DNA from: Lapidilactobacillus mulanensis
GTDB taxonomy: Bacteria > Bacillota > Bacilli > Lactobacillales > Lactobacillaceae
DNA: 64,000 nt
Assembly (NCBI RefSeq): GCF_003946215.1
Contig: NZ_RHOW01000005.1
Location: forward strand, 22,420-86,419
Reading direction: 5' to 3'
The notes beneath the pieces are model-generated. The model ran no database searches. It was not told the origin of the DNA and worked only from the letters and a program-made list of their open reading frames with translations. Of the stretch, positions 25,694-35,310 are shown piece by piece. Within the stretch, counting starts at the first letter, position 1. Each line of letters begins with the position of its first letter. The position numbers and the translations under genes were made by a program.

Positions 25694-25885
25694 ATGACAA
25701 AATTATTTGGTGCTATCGCAATTTTAGCGGCACTATTTGAGGCTTGGCAAGCTTGGCGTTACTTTAAATTGATCCGCGACCACGGAAATAAGGATACGCC
25801 ACCATTAGTCGGTTTTGGTATCTGGGGCGCAATTGTTTTTGCGGTTGCTTTAATGGCTGGGGGCATCTTTTTGCTATTCTATTAG
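25694..25885 (+). CDS. Small two-helix membrane protein, paralogue 1
   Basis: 63 residues with two predicted membrane helices (about 4-18 and 44-62) separated by a charged loop containing WRYFKLIRDHGNKDTPP, ending LLFY. AAGGAGAG precedes the ATG at 25694. The layout, the basic R.FK loop, the GN..T.P turn and the FY end match the next gene, so the two look like diverged tandem duplicates. Function unknown. Confidence 0.7.
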   Translation: MTKLFGAIAILAALFEAWQAWRYFKLIRDHGNKDTPPLVGFGIWGAIVFAVALMAGGIFLLFY

Positions 25886-25950
25886 CAAGATGACTAACTA
25901 AGAATCAAAATTTGGCGTTTATACTCGCCGGAAGTGTGGGAGGTGAGATC

Positions 25951-26154
25951 ATGGGTATTTGGGCAATTGTCTTTGGCTTCGCTTTAATTCTAGCTGCGGG
26001 GTATGAAGCATACTCGGTTGTGCGTTCATTCAAGCGTCTACACACAAGTGGAAACGCAGGGACGTCTCCATTTATAATTTCTGCATATGCGTTTGGGTTT
26101 ATTATCGCTATCTTTTTGCTTATTGCTGGTATCGGAATCTTCACTTTTTATTAG
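25951..26154 (+). CDS. Small two-helix membrane protein, paralogue 2
   Basis: 67 residues, two helices (about 3-20 and 44-65), loop VVRSFKRLHTSGNAGTSP, ending FTFY. GGGAGGTGA sits 7 bases before the ATG at 25951, which therefore beats the upstream TTG. It is a tandem paralogue of the preceding small gene by architecture and shared positions. No function can be given. Confidence 0.7.
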   Translation: MGIWAIVFGFALILAAGYEAYSVVRSFKRLHTSGNAGTSPFIISAYAFGFIIAIFLLIAGIGIFTFY

Positions 26155-26160
26155 GGTGCA

Positions 26161-26574
26161 TTGTTGAATTTGTTGCTGATGGATCATCTGCTACATGCCG
26201 CAATGGTGAGCACAGAGATTTTGCTTTGGTACGACTATGGGCAGATGTTAGGCTATAGTTATGGCGGATCAATTGTTGGGTTTGGGATCTTGTTTGCCTT
26301 TATTTTTTCTTGGTTGGGCAGGAAGCAACCCAAACAGGCTTATAGTTTTCCGAAGTGGTCAAGATTTTTGATCGTGATCATACTGCTGGGTAGCTTTCTT
26401 CATATGCAAGTTCTTGAAATAATTTCCAACGCTAATTATGTTTGGACAGCAACTGATTTCGGTCACGATATTGGGGCGCTGTTAGGCAGTCTTATTGGGT
26501 TATTTCTATTCGCAAGATATTTGTTAGGGCATCGTCGGAAAAGTCAATTAGCAGCGGATGAGATTTCCGATTGA
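26161..26574 (+). CDS. Multi-helix membrane protein of unknown function
   Basis: 137 residues with about four hydrophobic segments and a charged tail HRRKSQLAADEISD. The start is uncertain: TTG at 26161 lies 7 bases after the preceding stop with AGGGTG nearby, and an ATG at 26179 is the alternative. It is the last gene before a bidirectional terminator. Not recognised. Confidence 0.6.
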   Translation: MLNLLLMDHLLHAAMVSTEILLWYDYGQMLGYSYGGSIVGFGILFAFIFSWLGRKQPKQAYSFPKWSRFLIVIILLGSFLHMQVLEIISNANYVWTATDFGHDIGALLGSLIGLFLFARYLLGHRRKSQLAADEISD

Positions 26575-26595
26575 GTTGATATGAAGTTTCCATTA

Positions 26596-26641
26596 AAAAA
26601 TACGCAACCAAAATCGGATTTGATTTTGGTTGCGTATTTTT
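26596..26641. terminator. Bidirectional terminator between convergent genes
   Basis: A perfect 20-bp stem (AAAAATACGCAACCAAAATC and its complement) with a 6-base loop, with A tract on one side and T tract on the other. It serves the membrane-protein genes on the plus strand and murT on the minus strand. Confidence 0.92.
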
Positions 26642-26647
26642 GGTGTG

Positions 26648-27994
26648 CTAGAATCCTGCGGCAATAATGCCCTGTGCTGCCAATTGTTTCCGCAAAGCTA
26701 ACATTGCGGTGTATGTGGTCAGGATATAAAGGTGTTCGTCTGGGACGTTACCGGCTTTTTCGATAAAGTCTTCGAGCGAATCAGATAGGGTCACTTGCTC
26801 GGCTGTGGCGCCGGCAACTTTGAATCGGAGCTGGATATCTTTCATCCTTTCGCCACCAAGGACGATTTCAGGAATCTCTTGATACGGTAAATTTTCGAAT
26901 TCACCATCCCAGATCCAACTGGTATCTTTGCCATCGGCCGCGTGGGCATTAAGCAGGAAGGCAAGTGAGTAGGGATGTGGGTCGGTTTTGATTAGATCGA
27001 AGACTTGATTGAGACCGACTGGATTCTTGACTAGGATAATTGTGGCGTGCTTGCCATTGAGCTTGATGACTTCTTGACGACCGAAAACTTGCTCGTCGAA
27101 GTTAAAAGCCGCGGCAATTTGGTCATGATCGATCTTAAGAAAGTTCGCGGTTGCATAGGCAGCCAGGGCGTTGTAAATATTATAAACGCCGCCAACGTGA
27201 ACGGTCAGGGATTGCTTGTTGATAATAAAGTTAGAAAAAGTTGGCCGCAATTCTTGGATCGCGGTGACTTGGTCGGTTAATTCTGGCCGCTTGAAGCCAC
27301 AATTAGGGCAGAAGTAATCGCCTAAATTCGCATAAGTGATGCTGTGATAGTGCAGAATGTGATTGCAGACGGGGCACAAGACGCCATCAGAGTTGAAGCT
27401 GGCACGTAAATCGGCGTCAGTCTTGGTATCAGCAGCGAAACCATAATAGATCTGTGGATTCGGCAAGTCTTTCGAATTGAAAATCGGCGCGTCGCCATTG
27501 GCAATGATCGTCGCTTCTGGCGCGAGTTTGATTCCCGCGAGGATTTTACTGTAGGTGGTATATATTTCGCCGTAGCGATCCATTTGATCACGGAAGATGT
27601 TCGTTAATAGGAAAGCCTTGGGAGTCAGCTGGCGACAAACGGATTCAACATTAGCTTCATCGACTTCTAGAACTGCCAAGCCCTTTTGATGTTTGCGACC
27701 AGCTGCCAGAAATGAGGTCACAATTCCCTGCAACATATTTGAGCCGCTGGGATTGGTAAGCACATCTGGATATTCTTGTTGTATAATTTTTGTGAGTAAG
27801 GAGGTGGTCATCGTTTTACCGTTGGTGCCGGTAACAATGATCACGTCGTAATTTTTGGCAAGGTGTTGCAGAATTTCTGGATCAATGCGTGTGGCGAGTT
27901 TGCCGGGGAAAGAACTGCCACCACTGCGGAAGTTGTGCAGGAACCAGTAGCTACTTTTCCCAAGAAAACTTGCAAAGGCCGCCTTTATTGACAT
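26648..27994 (-). CDS. murT: Lipid II isoglutaminyl synthase subunit MurT (Mur-ligase-like)
   Basis: The Mur-ligase-like subunit that, with the glutaminase GatD, amidates D-Glu of lipid II. About 448 residues: a Mur ligase centre with ATP loop VTGTNGKTMTT (about 56-66), a four-cysteine zinc ribbon (LCPVCNH ... FCPNCGF, about 208-232) and the C-terminal DUF1727 domain. On the minus strand GAGGT precedes the ATG at 27994; the ATG at 28012 has no site. An extended -10 TGGTAGAAT lies at 28034-28042. GatD normally overlaps murT at its 3' end, but here a terminator follows within 10 bases. Confidence 0.9.
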   Translation of the reverse strand: MSIKAAFASFLGKSSYWFLHNFRSGGSSFPGKLATRIDPEILQHLAKNYDVIIVTGTNGKTMTTSLLTKIIQQEYPDVLTNPSGSNMLQGIVTSFLAAGRKHQKGLAVLEVDEANVESVCRQLTPKAFLLTNIFRDQMDRYGEIYTTYSKILAGIKLAPEATIIANGDAPIFNSKDLPNPQIYYGFAADTKTDADLRASFNSDGVLCPVCNHILHYHSITYANLGDYFCPNCGFKRPELTDQVTAIQELRPTFSNFIINKQSLTVHVGGVYNIYNALAAYATANFLKIDHDQIAAAFNFDEQVFGRQEVIKLNGKHATIILVKNPVGLNQVFDLIKTDPHPYSLAFLLNAHAADGKDTSWIWDGEFENLPYQEIPEIVLGGERMKDIQLRFKVAGATAEQVTLSDSLEDFIEKAGNVPDEHLYILTTYTAMLALRKQLAAQGIIAAGF

Positions 27995-28107
27995 GGTATT
28001 AACCTCGATCATTTTCAGAATTAGTACTGCTATATTCTACCATACTTTGCAAATCGACGGAATTCTTCGGGAAACCTTGGAAACACAATTTAGTGTAATG
28101 GATTTAG

Positions 28108-28260
28108 CAAAGTCGATTTGGCGTCATCGATTTACCAGAACCGATTGGTCATCGCGAGCGTGTGGTTAATTTTTACCAACTTATTCACGGCCATATTTTC
28201 AAAGGCGCAACTTCAAGCGTAGAGACAGAATCAGCCGTTAATTCGCGTTCTCAACTCTAA
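28108..28260 (+). pseudogene. Possible gene remnant upstream of tdk
   Basis: An open frame of 50 codons without a start reads FGVIDLPEPIGHRERVVNFY and on to NSRSQL, with protein-like composition. A stop codon lies just upstream of the frame, and a different frame upstream (TLETQFSVMDLAKSI) is also open, as expected of a frameshifted remnant. I do not recognise the family. It may be chance; the rest of 28013-28341 holds the divergent promoters only. Confidence 0.3.
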
Positions 28261-28341
28261 ATCTAACGAGCTACAACTAGGCAATTGGTCATTTTTCGGT
28301 TATACTAAAAAGCGGTAATCAAAATTTGGAGGCAGAATAGA

Positions 28342-28944
28342 ATGGCGCAATTATTCTTTCGCTATGGTGCGATGAATTCAGGCAAAACAATTGATATTTT
28401 GAAAGTCGCACATAATTATGAAGAAGAAAATAAATCAGTGATCCTCATGACCAGCGGCGTCGATTCTCGTGATGGTGTTGGCTACGTTTCGAGCCGCATG
28501 GGCTTGCGTCGGAAAGCTGAGCCCATTTTTGCGGAGACCAATATTTTTGATCGTGTTCAAGAATTAAATCCTGACGCCGCTTGTGTGTTGATCGATGAAG
28601 CCCAGTTTCTGCAGAAACATCACGTGTTGGAAGCTGCACAGATCGTGGACGCTTTGAATATTCCGGTGATGACTTTTGGGCTCAAGAACGATTTTCGCAA
28701 TGAGTTATTCGAAGGCTCCCATTATTTATTGCTTTATGCAGATAAATTCGAAGAGATCAAGACGATTTGCTGGTTTTGTCATCGTAAAGCGACAATGAAT
28801 TTGCGGATCCATGATGGTAAGCCGGTTTATGAAGGCGCCCAAGTTCAAATCGGCGGCAATGAATCTTACTATCCCGTTTGTCGTCAGCATTATAATCATC
28901 CAATACTTAAAGATATTCAAAATACTGAGAAAGAAGGTCAATAA
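28342..28944 (+). CDS. tdk: Thymidine kinase
   Basis: Phosphorylates thymidine to dTMP in the salvage pathway. 200 residues, the usual type II length, with P-loop GAMNSGKT (about 8-15), the VLIDEAQF Walker B region (about 92-99), a lasso YYPVCRQHY and zinc-binding cysteines (CWFCHRK and the later C). RBS TGGAGGC. Its stop overlaps the prfA start by one base, the usual lactobacillal tdk-prfA arrangement. Confidence 0.95.
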   Translation: MAQLFFRYGAMNSGKTIDILKVAHNYEEENKSVILMTSGVDSRDGVGYVSSRMGLRRKAEPIFAETNIFDRVQELNPDAACVLIDEAQFLQKHHVLEAAQIVDALNIPVMTFGLKNDFRNELFEGSHYLLLYADKFEEIKTICWFCHRKATMNLRIHDGKPVYEGAQVQIGGNESYYPVCRQHYNHPILKDIQNTEKEGQ

Positions 28945-30038
28945 TGGACAAGATTTTAGCACAATTAGATGGCTTGATCGATCGTTACGATGAATTGACC
29001 GAAATGATGGCCGATCCGGAAGTCATTGGCAACACGAAACGTTATCTGGAAGTTTCTAAAGAAGCAGCCAGCATGGCGGAAATCGTCAATAAATATAAAC
29101 ATTATCGCGAAGTCAGCCAAGGCATCAAAGACAATGATCAGATCATTCGCCAGAGTGACGACAAAGAACTGACGGATTTAGCTAAGGAAGACATGGCTGA
29201 TTTGACGGCTGAACGCGATCAATTAGAAGAAGATATCAAAGTGCTGATGCTGCCGACAGATCCCAACGATGATAAGAATATCATCATGGAGATCCGCGGG
29301 GCTGCCGGTGGTGACGAGGCTTCTTTGTTCGCCAGCGATTTATTAGATATGTATCATCATTACGCCGAACGACAAAACTGGCAATTCGAGATCGTCGATG
29401 AGAACCGAACTGAAGTTGGCGGTTTTAAAGAAGTGGCCGTGATGATCACCGGTGACAACGTTTATTCGAAACTCAAGTACGAAAATGGGGCGCACCGCGT
29501 TCAGCGGATCCCTTCAACGGAATCGCAAGGCCGCGTTCACACGTCAACTGCCACGGTCGCCGTGATGCCTGAATATGATTCGGTCGATATCGATATCGAT
29601 CCGAAAGATATTCGTGTCGATGTGTATCGTTCATCTGGTGCTGGTGGTCAGCATATTAATAAGACCTCTTCTGCCGTCCGGATGACCCATTTGCCTTCTG
29701 GAATCGTGGTGGCCATGCAGGATCAGCGTTCGCAGCAACAAAACCGTGAAAAAGCAATGCAAATTTTGCGTTCACGTGTTTATGATTATTATGAAGGTCA
29801 GAATCAAAGCGAATACGATGCCAACCGTAAATCAGCCGTTGGTACGGGCGATCGTTCTGAACGGATCCGAACTTATAATTATCCACAAAACCGGGTCACA
29901 GATCATCGTATCGGGTTGACTTTGAACAAATTAGATCGGATCATGAATGGCGATTTAGGCGAAGTTATCGATGCGCTGATCGTTTCCGATCAGACCAAGA
30001 AGCTGGAGCAAATTTCCGATGACGCCAACCAACTATAA
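28944..30038 (+). CDS. prfA: Peptide chain release factor 1
   Basis: Terminates translation at UAA and UAG codons. 364 residues with the RF1 N-terminal helical domain, the codon-recognition region and the GGQ motif (GAGGQHINKTSSAVR, about 232-247) that triggers peptidyl-tRNA hydrolysis. It overlaps tdk by one base and prmC by 20 bases. PrmC methylates its GGQ glutamine, which explains the coupling. Confidence 0.96.
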   Translation: MDKILAQLDGLIDRYDELTEMMADPEVIGNTKRYLEVSKEAASMAEIVNKYKHYREVSQGIKDNDQIIRQSDDKELTDLAKEDMADLTAERDQLEEDIKVLMLPTDPNDDKNIIMEIRGAAGGDEASLFASDLLDMYHHYAERQNWQFEIVDENRTEVGGFKEVAVMITGDNVYSKLKYENGAHRVQRIPSTESQGRVHTSTATVAVMPEYDSVDIDIDPKDIRVDVYRSSGAGGQHINKTSSAVRMTHLPSGIVVAMQDQRSQQQNREKAMQILRSRVYDYYEGQNQSEYDANRKSAVGTGDRSERIRTYNYPQNRVTDHRIGLTLNKLDRIMNGDLGEVIDALIVSDQTKKLEQISDDANQL

Positions 30039-30879
30039 TCAGGCCCTGCAATGGGCTTTTTTATTGTTAAAAGAACATCAATTAGATCCCGAATCGGCCG
30101 AGTACGTGCTGATGGAGCGCTTGAATTGGCGCAAGACCAATCTATTGCTGAACGAACGTCAGGCAATACCGACTGCAGTTTGGCAACAATTTCAACAAGA
30201 CGTCGAGAAATTAGCGACGGGGTTACCAGCACAATATTTATTAGGGCATGCCTGGTTTGACGGGCTGCAATTGCGCGTCAATTCGGCAACGTTGATCCCG
30301 CGGCCGGAGACCGAAGAATTAGTTGCGTGGATCAGCGAGAGTTATGACGCACCAGCACCATTGAAAATCCTCGATATTGGCACGGGCAGTGGCGCGATTG
30401 CCTTAGCATTGAAACGACGATTCCCAAATAGTTCCGTAACCGCCACCGATATTAGTGCGGATGCCTTGACCGTGGCTCAGCAAAACGCGCAGGATTTAAA
30501 TTTACCGATCACTTTTTGTCAAGGCGATTTGTGGGCAGCGTTAACGCAGCCACAAAAATTCGACGTGATCGTTTCGAATCCGCCGTATATTGCCGAGAGT
30601 GAAAAAGCGGTGATGGATTATTCGGTGCTACATTACGAACCGGCGACGGCGTTGTTTGCCAAGAATAACGGCTTAGCATTTTATGAGCAGATTGCGACAA
30701 CTGTTAGTGAATACTTAGTTAAGTCGGGCAGCCTGTTTATGGAATTTGGCTATCAACAAGCACCTGCGATCCAGCAGATTTTCCAGGCGTCCTTACCACA
30801 AGCTCAAGTGGAGATTCGTCACGACATGGCGGATTGGCCGCGAATGGTGCGCGTGTCGTTATCATCTTCTTCTATATAA
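30019..30879 (+). CDS. prmC: Release factor glutamine methyltransferase
   Basis: N5-glutamine methyltransferase that modifies the GGQ motif of release factors using SAM. 286 residues with an N-terminal helical domain, SAM motif ILDIGTGSGAIALAL (about 115-129) and the diagnostic NPPY motif (SNPPYIAESE, about 185-194). The start lies inside prfA, giving tight translational coupling. Confidence 0.94.
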   Translation: MTPTNYNQALQWAFLLLKEHQLDPESAEYVLMERLNWRKTNLLLNERQAIPTAVWQQFQQDVEKLATGLPAQYLLGHAWFDGLQLRVNSATLIPRPETEELVAWISESYDAPAPLKILDIGTGSGAIALALKRRFPNSSVTATDISADALTVAQQNAQDLNLPITFCQGDLWAALTQPQKFDVIVSNPPYIAESEKAVMDYSVLHYEPATALFAKNNGLAFYEQIATTVSEYLVKSGSLFMEFGYQQAPAIQQIFQASLPQAQVEIRHDMADWPRMVRVSLSSSSI

Positions 30880-30927
30880 ATGGGCATCAATTAATCAGAT
30901 AGGAAACTTCAGAGGCGAATATATATT

Positions 30928-31953
30928 ATGGAAACAAAAATTTATACGCAGCAAGATATTCCGGAAGCTGCCGCACAATTGCGGGCCGGAAATTTGGTTG
31001 CTTTCCCTACAGAAACGGTCTATGGACTGGGCGCGATCGTCGATAATGAAGCGGCGGTTCGTGGCGTTTATGCAGCCAAAGGGCGTCCAAGTGATAATCC
31101 GTTGATCGTAACGGTCTGCTCACCGGAAATGGTTTGGAAATATGCACTAAAAAATGAATTAGCTGAGAAGTTAATGACAAATTTTTGGCCGGGTCCCTTG
31201 ACGATTATTTTGCCATTACAACCGGGGTCACTTTCTGCGACTGTGACTGGTGGGTTGCACACGGCTGCGTTTCGGATGCCGAAGAATCAGGCGACGTTGG
31301 AACTGATCAAAGAAACGGGAACGCCGATCGTCGGTCCTTCTGCGAATACATCGGGGAAACCTAGCCCAACTTTGGCGCAACACGTTTATCATGATTTGAA
31401 CGGGAAAATTGCTGGAATTTTGGATGATGGTCCTACTCAAGTCGGCTTGGAATCGACAGTAGTGGACTTAAGTGTCACACCCGCGGCAATTTTGCGTCCC
31501 GGATATTACGATGCCGCAGATTTGACGCCGGTTCTGGGCGTTGTCGATACCGAGCAGCATCACGTTGGTGCGAATGAAACGCCCAAGGCTCCGGGAATGA
31601 AATACAAACACTACGCGCCAGCTGCGCAAGTTCTCATTGTTAAACCAACCGTTGATTTTGCGAATGCTGTTCGAGAAACGCAGCAACAACATCCTACCAA
31701 GTTTGGCGTGCTGGCATTTGACGATCAGTTGGCATCAATTGCGGCGAGTGATCAAGTGGTTACATTTTCATTGGGAACTGACATCAGCACTGCCAGCCAT
31801 CAACTTTTCTCAGGATTGCGTTGGTTCGATGATCAACCTGAGATCGATCTGATTTTGGCGGCCGGGGTTGACGAAGACGGCTTAGGAATCGCTTATATGA
31901 ATCGCCTGAAGAAATCTGCGGGCGGTCAATATTACGGCGAATCGACCCGCTAG
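30928..31953 (+). CDS. ywlC: Threonylcarbamoyl-AMP synthase (TsaC/Sua5/YwlC)
   Basis: Makes threonylcarbamoyl-AMP for the t6A37 modification of ANN-decoding tRNAs. 341 residues: the YrdC domain (about 1-200, with FPTETVYGLGA, KGRPSDNPL and GPSANTSGKPSPT) followed by the C-terminal Sua5 domain (about 205-341), so it is the long Sua5 form. It lies in the conserved tdk-prfA-prmC-tsaC order. Confidence 0.93.
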   Translation: METKIYTQQDIPEAAAQLRAGNLVAFPTETVYGLGAIVDNEAAVRGVYAAKGRPSDNPLIVTVCSPEMVWKYALKNELAEKLMTNFWPGPLTIILPLQPGSLSATVTGGLHTAAFRMPKNQATLELIKETGTPIVGPSANTSGKPSPTLAQHVYHDLNGKIAGILDDGPTQVGLESTVVDLSVTPAAILRPGYYDAADLTPVLGVVDTEQHHVGANETPKAPGMKYKHYAPAAQVLIVKPTVDFANAVRETQQQHPTKFGVLAFDDQLASIAASDQVVTFSLGTDISTASHQLFSGLRWFDDQPEIDLILAAGVDEDGLGIAYMNRLKKSAGGQYYGESTR

Positions 31954-32006
31954 ATTCGAATTCAAGATAGGGCAAGCAGTTTCACTAAAAATATGAATAG
32001 ATCAAG

Positions 32007-32053
32007 AGTCTGAATCGAAGGTGATTTTGAGCCGTTCGATTCAGACTTTTTTT
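32007..32053 (+). terminator. Intrinsic terminator after ywlC
   Basis: A 13-bp stem AGTCTGAATCGAA/TTCGATTCAGACT, 15-base loop and a run of T residues. Confidence 0.88.
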
Positions 32054-32163
32054 ATCGTAAAATAAGCCCCGTTATCAGGCTTGCTTTTAGAATTGGCAAA
32101 TAGTCGATTTTACTTTCGAACGGCCAGCATAATCGGTATAATGGGGCAAAAGGGGGTCTGTCA

Positions 32164-33402
32164 ATGACATTCATCGAGAAAGATCAAGCAGTTTGGCAAG
32201 CAATTCATCGAGAGGAACAACGCCAACGCCAGAACATTGAATTAATTGCTTCTGAAAATGTTGTTTCTGAAGCGGTTTGTCGTGCACAAGGCAGTGTTTT
32301 GACGAATAAATACGCAGAAGGATATCCTGGTCGCCGTTTTTATGGCGGTTGTGAGTATATCGATCAGGTGGAAACACTGGCCATCGATCGTGCGAAGCAA
32401 CTATTTGGCGCCGAATATGCAAACGTACAGCCACATTCTGGATCCCAAGCTAACGAGGCAGTTTATCGCTCGCTGTTGAAACCAGGTGACACCGTTTTGG
32501 GTATGGATCTCACTGCCGGCGGACATTTAACACATGGTTCACCGGTGAATTTCAGTGGTCAAACTTATGATTTTCACAGTTACGGCGTAGATCCCCAAAC
32601 AGAACAGTTGAATTACGATGAAATTGCCAAGATTGCCCAGCAAGTTCAGCCAAAACTGATTGTTGCCGGTGCGTCCGCGTATAGTCGCACCATCGATTTT
32701 GCAAAGTTCCGTGAAATTGCCGACAGTGTTGGCGCATTGTTAATGGTCGACATGGCGCACATTGCTGGCTTAGTTGCGGCGGGTGTTCATCCCAGCCCCA
32801 TTCCGTATTGCGATGTGGTCACGTCCACGACGCACAAAACTTTGCGCGGTCCGCGTGGCGGCTTGATCTTGGCTAAGGCAAAATATGCCAAGGCAATTGA
32901 TTCGACGGTTTTCCCGGGCACGCAGGGTGGCCCATTAGAACACGTGATCGCGGCGAAGGCAATTGCGTTTGGCGAAGATCTGCAGCCTGAATTTAGCACT
33001 TATTCTCAGCAAATCGTTCAGAACGCCCAAGCTATGGTTGACGTTTTTCAAGCGGATCCAACTTTCCGAGTTGTGGCGGGTGGAACCGATAATCATCTTT
33101 TCTTACTTGATGTCACCAAGACCGGCTTATTCGGCCGCGACGTTCAAGAATTGCTAGACAGCGTGCAGATCACCTTGAATAAGAACACGATTCCTTTTGA
33201 GAAAAACGGGCCGTTTAAAGCCAGTGGTGTGCGTATTGGTACGCCAGCAATCACAACGCGTGGCATGAAAGAAAATGATTCGCGAAAAGTTGCTGAATTC
33301 ATTATCGACGTGATCAAGTCACGCGACAATGAAACAAGAATAAATGCGCTTCATCACGAAATCACGGCTTTTGCAGAAAGTTTTCCGATAAATTGGTCTT
33401 AA
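32164..33402 (+). CDS. glyA: Serine hydroxymethyltransferase
   Basis: PLP enzyme interconverting serine and glycine and charging tetrahydrofolate with a one-carbon unit. 412 residues. Landmarks: ASENVVS near the start, the PLP lysine in [15 protein letters not shown] (about residue 227) and the GIRIGTPA-like [13 protein letters not shown] -10-like TATAAT lies about 25 bases upstream and AAGGGGG precedes the ATG. It has its own promoter and no obvious terminator before upp. Confidence 0.96.
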   Translation: MTFIEKDQAVWQAIHREEQRQRQNIELIASENVVSEAVCRAQGSVLTNKYAEGYPGRRFYGGCEYIDQVETLAIDRAKQLFGAEYANVQPHSGSQANEAVYRSLLKPGDTVLGMDLTAGGHLTHGSPVNFSGQTYDFHSYGVDPQTEQLNYDEIAKIAQQVQPKLIVAGASAYSRTIDFAKFREIADSVGALLMVDMAHIAGLVAAGVHPSPIPYCDVVTSTTHKTLRGPRGGLILAKAKYAKAIDSTVFPGTQGGPLEHVIAAKAIAFGEDLQPEFSTYSQQIVQNAQAMVDVFQADPTFRVVAGGTDNHLFLLDVTKTGLFGRDVQELLDSVQITLNKNTIPFEKNGPFKASGVRIGTPAITTRGMKENDSRKVAEFIIDVIKSRDNETRINALHHEITAFAESFPINWS

Positions 33403-33470
33403 TCTAGTAGCAATTTACTGAAAACTAGATTATCATTGATATGATTTAAAAAATGAAAGGTGGCAAAAGT

Positions 33471-34100
33471 ATGGGGAAATTTACCGTTTTGAATCACCCC
33501 TTGATTCAGCACAAATTGACAATTATTCGAGATAAGTCAACGGGTACGAAGGTTTTTCGTGAAGTTGCAAATGAAATCGCCGAATTAATGGTCTATGAAA
33601 TCACTCGTGATCTACCCTTAGATGATGTTGAAATTGAGACGCCAATGGGCAAGACGGTCCAAAAGCAGTTGGCAGGCAAGAAGCTGGCTGTTGTGCCAAT
33701 TCTACGTGCTGGTCTTGGTATGGTCGATGGCGTGTTGGAGTTGATTCCAGCCGCAAAAGTTGGTCATATTGGGATGTATCGTGATGAGAAGACTTTGGAA
33801 CCTCATGAATACTTCGTTAAAATGCCACCAGATATCGACCAACGTGATTTGTTTATCGTCGATCCAATGCTTGCAACCGGTGGTTCTGCCAACATGGCAA
33901 TTGATGCGCTGAAGAAACGTGGTGCACATAATATGCGCTTGGTTGTCTTAGTTGCCGCTCCAGAAGGCGTTCGTGCAGTTCAAGAGGCTCATCCGGACGT
34001 TGATATCTATGCAGCAGCGCTCGATGAGAAACTGACTGACAACGGCTATATTTTCCCAGGTCTCGGAGATGCCGGTGATCGATTGTTCGGGACCAAATAA
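33471..34100 (+). CDS. upp: Uracil phosphoribosyltransferase
   Basis: Salvage of uracil to UMP with PRPP. 209 residues, the standard UPRTase length, starting [20 protein letters not shown]. The PRPP-binding loop is [18 protein letters not shown] and the C-terminal uracil site [20 protein letters not shown] 33471 is chosen because AAAGGTGG sits just upstream; the longer frame from 33453 overlaps that site. Confidence 0.95.
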   Translation: MGKFTVLNHPLIQHKLTIIRDKSTGTKVFREVANEIAELMVYEITRDLPLDDVEIETPMGKTVQKQLAGKKLAVVPILRAGLGMVDGVLELIPAAKVGHIGMYRDEKTLEPHEYFVKMPPDIDQRDLFIVDPMLATGGSANMAIDALKKRGAHNMRLVVLVAAPEGVRAVQEAHPDVDIYAAALDEKLTDNGYIFPGLGDAGDRLFGTK

Positions 34101-34127
34101 ATCAGTTCAATTCACCGAAGTCTATGA

Positions 34128-34248
34128 GGAAACGTGCATGCGACCATTGAAAATTCCGGTTAACTTGACTAACACTAAAATCTAAAACCAGATTTCAGTG
34201 TTAGTCGAAGTTAATCCTCATTTTCAACCCATGGTCGTTCGCATTCTG
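34128..34248 (+). repeat. Long-hairpin repeat H between upp and atpB, unit 1
   Basis: GAGGAAACGTGC then GACCAT/ATGGTC, TGAAAAT/ATTTTCA, TTAACTT/AAGTTAA, GACTAACACT/AGTGTTAGTC around an AAAACC loop, with the ACCC bulge, ending TTCGCATTCTG. It may double as a terminator-like barrier after upp, but there is no T tract. Confidence 0.78.
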
Positions 34249-34251
34249 GCT

Positions 34252-34368
34252 GAAACGTGCTCAGTGCAACTGAAAATTCCGGTTAACGAACTCATTCAGA
34301 AATCCAAAAGCGGATTTTTGAATGAGTCGCGTTAATCCTCATTTTCACCCGTTGCACTTCGCACTCTG
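34252..34368 (+). repeat. Long-hairpin repeat H between upp and atpB, unit 2
   Basis: GAAACGTGC then GTGCAAC/GTTGCAC, TGAAAAT/ATTTTCA, GGTTAACG/CGCGTTAA-like, ACTCATTCA/TGAATGAGT, loop around AAAAGC, ending CACTCTG. From 34369 to 34574 there is AT-rich sequence with a TATACT at 34530-34535 that may be the atp operon -10. Confidence 0.78.
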
Positions 34369-34574
34369 AAAACTTTCCTTTGAGTTTTACTTTTAATGGT
34401 GATACTATGGACTTTGTGTTTTTGTAACTATGTTTATTGGTTGAGACACAGTTTTGGGTTTGGTATAAGGTACGATTAATTTTTGATTGGCGTCGCTTTT
34501 TCAGGACACTTATCAAGGATTAGCCTCGTTATACTGGCTCTAAATGTTCGAATTGATTGGGAAGGAGGCGCGCT

Positions 34575-35288
34575 TTGGAGAGCAAGTATCAATACCTAAC
34601 ATTCATTGGCCTACGTTTCAATGTTGCCAATTGTCTTTCAATTTTAGTCACGGCATTATTAGTTTTCCTGTTTACATTTCTGCTTTCACGGAAATTGACA
34701 GTTAAACCGGGAAAAGGACAGAATGTCTTAGAGTATTTGATTGATTTTACGAATGGTATTGTGAAGTCGATCATGCCTGGTGATGAGGGCAAGCCCTTTT
34801 ATTTTTACATTTTTGTATTGTTTACCTTTATCCTGTTTGCAAATATCTTGGGATTATTCTTCCAAGTCAGGGTCAATGGGTTCACATTTACGAAGTCACC
34901 AACCGCCGATCCAATGGTGACGATGCCATTAGCAATGATCACTTTACTAATGTCACATTATTTCTCGGTGCAAAAGTTTGGGTTCAAGGGTTATCTGCAT
35001 AATTTTGCAAGCCCGGTCAGTTTCTTGTTGCCAGTCAACTTGATCGAAGAGTTTACCAACTTTTTGACACTGTCATTACGACTTTACGGTAATATTTATG
35101 CCGGTGAAGTGTTGATCGGGTTACTGATCATGGTGGCAAACAGTATGGGCGTTGTTAGTGTCGTTCTTGCGGCACCAATGACAATGATCTGGCAAGGATT
35201 TTCTGTCTTTATCGGGGCCATTCAGGCTTACGTATTTTCGATTCTATCGTGTGTCTATTTTTCACGTAAATTAGAACGTGAAGAGTAA
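34575..35288 (+). CDS. atpB: F-type ATP synthase subunit a
   Basis: Membrane subunit forming the proton half-channels of F0. 237 residues with five to six membrane helices and the essential arginine in LSLRLYGNIYAGE. The TTG at 34575 is chosen because AAGGAGG (34562-34568) is 6 bases upstream; no ATG occurs near the conserved N terminus ESKYQYLTFIG. First gene of the atpBEFHAGDC operon; in lactic acid bacteria the complex mainly exports protons for pH control. Confidence 0.95.
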   Translation: MESKYQYLTFIGLRFNVANCLSILVTALLVFLFTFLLSRKLTVKPGKGQNVLEYLIDFTNGIVKSIMPGDEGKPFYFYIFVLFTFILFANILGLFFQVRVNGFTFTKSPTADPMVTMPLAMITLLMSHYFSVQKFGFKGYLHNFASPVSFLLPVNLIEEFTNFLTLSLRLYGNIYAGEVLIGLLIMVANSMGVVSVVLAAPMTMIWQGFSVFIGAIQAYVFSILSCVYFSRKLEREE

Positions 35289-35310
35289 AAAATTAGGAGG
35301 AATTTTATAA

